This document shows, one piece after another, positions 61,526 to 64,000 of a stretch of DNA of 64,000 nt. Source of the DNA: JABDJL01 sp963664065 (GTDB taxonomy: Bacteria; Pseudomonadota; Gammaproteobacteria; Xanthomonadales; SZUA-36); NCBI GenBank assembly GCA_963664065.1, contig OY760942.1, forward strand, positions 1,054,001-1,118,000. The letters are read 5' to 3'. The position numbers were made by a program, and so were the translations under genes. Under the pieces are notes generated by a model, which was given only the letters and a program-made list of their open reading frames with translations, was not told where the DNA came from and did no database searches. Numbering within the stretch: position 1 is the stretch's first letter; the number at the start of each line of letters is the position of its first letter.

Positions 61526-63073
61526 TTAGGGCCTGTTAACGCTATTTGAATCACCCCGCCGCAGAATCTGGCCAGGATAGTGCCCGGTGGCCGCACCGTT
61601 ATCGAAAACCATCCGGCCATTGACCCAAACGGTAGTGATTCCACTGCTCAAGGCTTTGGGATTACGAGGCGTGGCATTGTCGATGACCGTGTCCGGATCA
61701 AAAAGCACAAGGTCGGCCGCGAACCCGGGTTTGATCATTCCCCGCTTGTCGAAACCCATATGTTGTGCCGCAAGTCCGGTCATTTTATGTACAGCCTGTT
61801 CCAGGCCCAGTACGCCTTGTTGGCGCACATAACGTCCAAGTACCCGCGGGAAACTGCCTATGGCACGGGGGTGCAGGTCATCCAGGCTCCCGTCCGTGCA
61901 GATATTGGTGTGTGGCCAGGAGAGCAGGGCATGGATATCTTCCTCGGTCATGCTGGTTCCAATGATCGCGTCAGCACCGGCAAATTCATCGTCCGTGTTT
62001 TCAACCGCCAATGACTCGGCAGCCAGTTGCATCAGGGTAGTGACAGGGTCCAGTGAACGTAATTTGGCAATCTCGGTCAATTTCAAACCGACATATTCCG
62101 GCTTTGGATCGAACTTGGTAAACCAAAGCCCTTCGGGAGGTGCAACCTCCTCCAGGGCAAATTCGAATTCGGAGCGTGCTGAGAGATCACGCGAAGGTAC
62201 CAGCACCATGATGTTCGACTGCCAGTATTCATAGGGATAGATATCCGCCGTGATACCAATTCCTTCCTCCCTGGCAGCATTCAATTTTGCCAGGACTTCA
62301 CCGGCCCGGCCCCACAGGCTTTTCATGGCCAGCTTGATGTGTGAAACCTGAACAGGCATGCCGGTAACCCGTCCGATCTCAATGATTTCGTCCAGTGCTT
62401 CCAAAAACCAGCGGTCCTCACTGCGCACATGGGCGATATAACGGCCTTTAAACCCGGCTGCCACTTTGGCCAGGGCGATGACTTCTGACGGGTCGGAATG
62501 AATTCCCGGCTCGTACTCCAGGCCCGTGCTGAATCCCAGCGCCCCCGCTTTCATCTCGGTTTCAAGGAGTGCCGTCATGTTTTCGACCTCTCCGGCAGTT
62601 GCATGCCTGCGAAAATCATTGCCCATCACCTTTCCACGCAGCGTGTTGTGCCCGGCATAGGAAGCGAGGTTGATCGCAACAGGTTTTTCTGAAATTCTCT
62701 GGTAGAAATCCGCCAGGGGCCAGGGTGAACCGCCATCCTGGCCAACAATTGAAGTGGTTACGCCCTGGCTTACCGCTGCCAGGGCACCGGGTTGATCTTC
62801 AATATCACTGTCAACGTGACTGTGGGTGTCGATAAAACCCGGTGCCAGCACCTGTCCCATACCATCGATCACCGTTTCGCCGGGGGCTGGCTCCAGCGCG
62901 CCCACCTCACTGATAATCGATCCCCGCACCCTGAGCGCAGCAGATTCTCGCGTTGCCCCGGTGCCATCAATGATCACCACGTTTTGAATCAGAAACCCGG
63001 TCTCTGCCGGGGTGCCAGCTGAAATGTAATTCGAACTACAGATCAATCCCAAAATTAACAAGATTCGGTACAT
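61526..63073 (-). CDS. N-acyl-D-amino-acid deacylase (D-aminoacylase), exported
   Basis: 515 residues from ATG 63073 (MYRILLILGLICSSNYISAG, signal peptide). Amidohydrolase motifs: GFIDTHSHVDSDI (metal HxH), TTSIVGQDGGSPWP, GALGFSTGLEYEPGI, HVRSED, VQVSHIKLA and ICTDGSLDD. The enzyme frees D-amino acids from N-acyl forms, probably in the periplasm here. It would supply D-Glu or related residues to DgcN/DgcA. IS1595 copy 2 lies 40 bp upstream of this start, so the native promoter has probably been displaced. Confidence 0.88.
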   Translation of the reverse strand: MYRILLILGLICSSNYISAGTPAETGFLIQNVVIIDGTGATRESAALRVRGSIISEVGALEPAPGETVIDGMGQVLAPGFIDTHSHVDSDIEDQPGALAAVSQGVTTSIVGQDGGSPWPLADFYQRISEKPVAINLASYAGHNTLRGKVMGNDFRRHATAGEVENMTALLETEMKAGALGFSTGLEYEPGIHSDPSEVIALAKVAAGFKGRYIAHVRSEDRWFLEALDEIIEIGRVTGMPVQVSHIKLAMKSLWGRAGEVLAKLNAAREEGIGITADIYPYEYWQSNIMVLVPSRDLSARSEFEFALEEVAPPEGLWFTKFDPKPEYVGLKLTEIAKLRSLDPVTTLMQLAAESLAVENTDDEFAGADAIIGTSMTEEDIHALLSWPHTNICTDGSLDDLHPRAIGSFPRVLGRYVRQQGVLGLEQAVHKMTGLAAQHMGFDKRGMIKPGFAADLVLFDPDTVIDNATPRNPKALSSGITTVWVNGRMVFDNGAATGHYPGQILRRGDSNSVNRP

Positions 63074-63113
63074 AAAACAGGCGTCCAATGAAAGGGAGTC
63101 TAGCTTATCAAAA

Positions 63114-63136
63114 GGTAATTATGCCCTTGACGAAAT
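63114..63136 (+). repeat. IS1595 copy 2 terminal inverted repeat
   Basis: Same 23 bp as 1755-1777, starting GGTAATTATGCCC. Confidence 0.93.
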
Positions 63137-63161
63137 ATACTGAGGGGGCTAGTGTGCCCGG

Positions 63162-63674
63162 ATGGATTTTCCGCGGTGGCTCCGATGGTGCTTGCTTGTT
63201 TTTGTGGAGGAAGCACTTGTTGGCTTTCTCGGGACTCGTGACATGATGACGCAGTTCTGGCCGGCGGTGGCGCCGTTTCTTACCATTCTTGGGTTTGGGT
63301 CCGGGCTGGCTGCTCTGTCAATGTTTTTCGACCGGTGGATGGCCGATTACAAAAAATGGCGGAGAGAACAGACCGCGCAGCAACAAGAAGCACTGCGGCA
63401 GCGACAGGCAGACGAACTGCGACGGCGGGACGAGGCACTGCGCAGACTTGATTATGTTAAAAAGTTTCTTAGGAGCCCAGGGGAAGGCACCACCGCCAAA
63501 AGAGAGAAGTTTAATATTGTTTTCCGGGAGCTTAAGGAAATGGGGCTCCTCGGAGGAGACCTAAAGGGAGGCGACCTCCTTGACACAGTGTATAAACGAG
63601 CCTGCCAAGCAGAGACCTACTTGGAAGAATTTGGGTGTGATGAAGCTATTAGGCGGATTGCGGGTGATGGGTAG
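63162..63674 (+). CDS. IS1595 passenger: membrane-anchored coiled-coil protein, copy 2
   Basis: 170 residues, identical to the protein at 2879-3391 except Leu instead of Pro at residue 7 (codon CTC against CCC). One membrane span followed by a Gln/Arg/Glu-rich helix. Preservation of the full frame in both copies argues that it is a real gene of the element. Family unrecognised. Confidence 0.75.
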   Translation: MDFPRWLRWCLLVFVEEALVGFLGTRDMMTQFWPAVAPFLTILGFGSGLAALSMFFDRWMADYKKWRREQTAQQQEALRQRQADELRRRDEALRRLDYVKKFLRSPGEGTTAKREKFNIVFRELKEMGLLGGDLKGGDLLDTVYKRACQAETYLEEFGCDEAIRRIAGDG

Positions 63675-63691
63675 CAAAATGAACCAATATG

Positions 63692-64000
63692 CTATGCCAC
63701 CAATTCACGATAGGTGAGGTTTCCAGTGTTCATAATCCGCTCCAACGTATCGTGGAAGATGTGGCGGTTGTCACGATTGTTGAATCGCCACTCCAGTTCT
63801 TCAAGGTAGCGGTCCATATGCTTGCGGCTCATCTTATGGAAGGTCCCGACGATCGAACGCTTGAAAAGACTCCACACGCCCTCGATACCGTTGGTGTGGA
63901 CATCGCCTACGACCCACTCCTCGATCGAGTGGTTGACCGTTTCGTGGCGGGTGTCGGCGTCGGCGATGCCGAGGTAGGACTTGAGTTCGTCGGTATAGAT
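63692..64000 (-). CDS. IS1595-family transposase, copy 2 (3' part only)
   Basis: The frame is open from the window edge to the stop at 63692 and gives the same C-terminus as copy 1 (HTNGIEGVWSLFKRS to LTYRELVA). The N-terminal two-thirds lie outside the window. Confidence 0.9.
   Translation of the reverse strand: MYTDELKSYLGIADADTRHETVNHSIEEWVVGDVHTNGIEGVWSLFKRSIVGTFHKMSRKHMDRYLEELEWRFNNRDNRHIFHDTLERIMNTGNLTYRELVA

Larger units (their letters stand above)
63114..64000 (-). mobile_element. IS1595-family insertion sequence, copy 2 (inverted, cut by window end)
   Basis: The first 887 bp match copy 1 reversed: terminal repeat at 63114-63136, passenger gene on plus, transposase on minus. Only the outer flank TATCAAAA (63106-63113) of a possible target duplication is visible. 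Differences from copy 1 seen in the passenger gene amount to one residue. Confidence 0.93.

Noticed and set aside
1..64000. CRISPR array, rRNA genes or prophage
   Set aside because: No regularly spaced repeats, no rRNA-like stretches and no phage structural genes were seen.

Overview
The window reads as chromosomal DNA of a gammaproteobacterium, probably marine or host-associated. Evidence: intact prfC, sdaA, plsY and birA; the order birA, SPOR-domain gene, tRNA-Thr(UGU) that matches the birA to tRNA region of enteric and pseudomonad relatives; a TonB-dependent receptor; and a TPR-sulfotransferase. Species cannot be named from this sequence alone.

Layout. 0-3.4 kb: a TonB-dependent receptor gene (minus strand) cut at its fourth codon by a complete 1685-bp IS1595-family element with an 8-bp target duplication. 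3.6-6.4 kb: a TPR-sulfotransferase with a late amber codon and a doubly deleted amidohydrolase remnant. 6.4-15.9 kb: an intact household stretch (MFS-acyltransferase fusion, CNT nucleoside transporter, MATE pump, release factor 3, M23 peptidase carrying a 22-G run, L-serine dehydratase, thioredoxin-fold protein, PspC protein). 16.2-20.5 kb: a tightly overlapped operon of a DAK-DegV (fatty acid kinase type) fusion, PlsY, BirA and a SPOR protein, then tRNA-Thr. 20.5-23.7 kb: accessory DNA with an orphan gene, an AbrB/Doc toxin-antitoxin pair and an IS3-family element.

23.7-47.9 kb is the most interesting part: a catabolic island for N-methylated compounds. It holds a GcvT-like demethylase, two phytoene-desaturase-like FAD oxidoreductases, a Rieske oxygenase, an acyl-CoA dehydrogenase, a MetF-like reductase, three MttB-family methyltransferases, a corrinoid protein, a methyl-H4folate:corrinoid methyltransferase, a Fe-S/ASKHA corrinoid activator, a hydantoinase-like ASKHA protein, DUF1638 and small accessory proteins. 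BetI-like TetR regulators sit at both ends, each beside a palindrome with the same TTCATTC half-site. The inferred flow is methyl group, to corrinoid, to tetrahydrofolate, to MetF/one-carbon oxidation. Several members are broken (two of three MttB genes, one FAD enzyme, the aminotransferase, the GcvT-like gene), so the system is either decaying or affected by sequencing errors.

48-54.4 kb: lipase-maturation-factor-like and DCC proteins, an ABC-2 exporter, and a wrecked VPS10/BNR-repeat gene. 54.4-58.6 kb: DUF5989, SxtJ and carbamoyltransferase genes with a divergent SGNH hydrolase. 58.6-63.1 kb: D-glutamate / D-amino-acid metabolism (threonine-dehydratase-like enzyme, DgcA-like, DgcN-like, N-acyl-D-amino-acid deacylase). 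63.1 kb to the end: a second, inverted, nearly identical IS1595 copy running off the window.

Household genes are intact, while lesions (IS insertion, stops, frameshifts, deletions) fall in transport and catabolic genes. That pattern fits relaxed selection on catabolism, with read errors as the alternative for the single-base cases.
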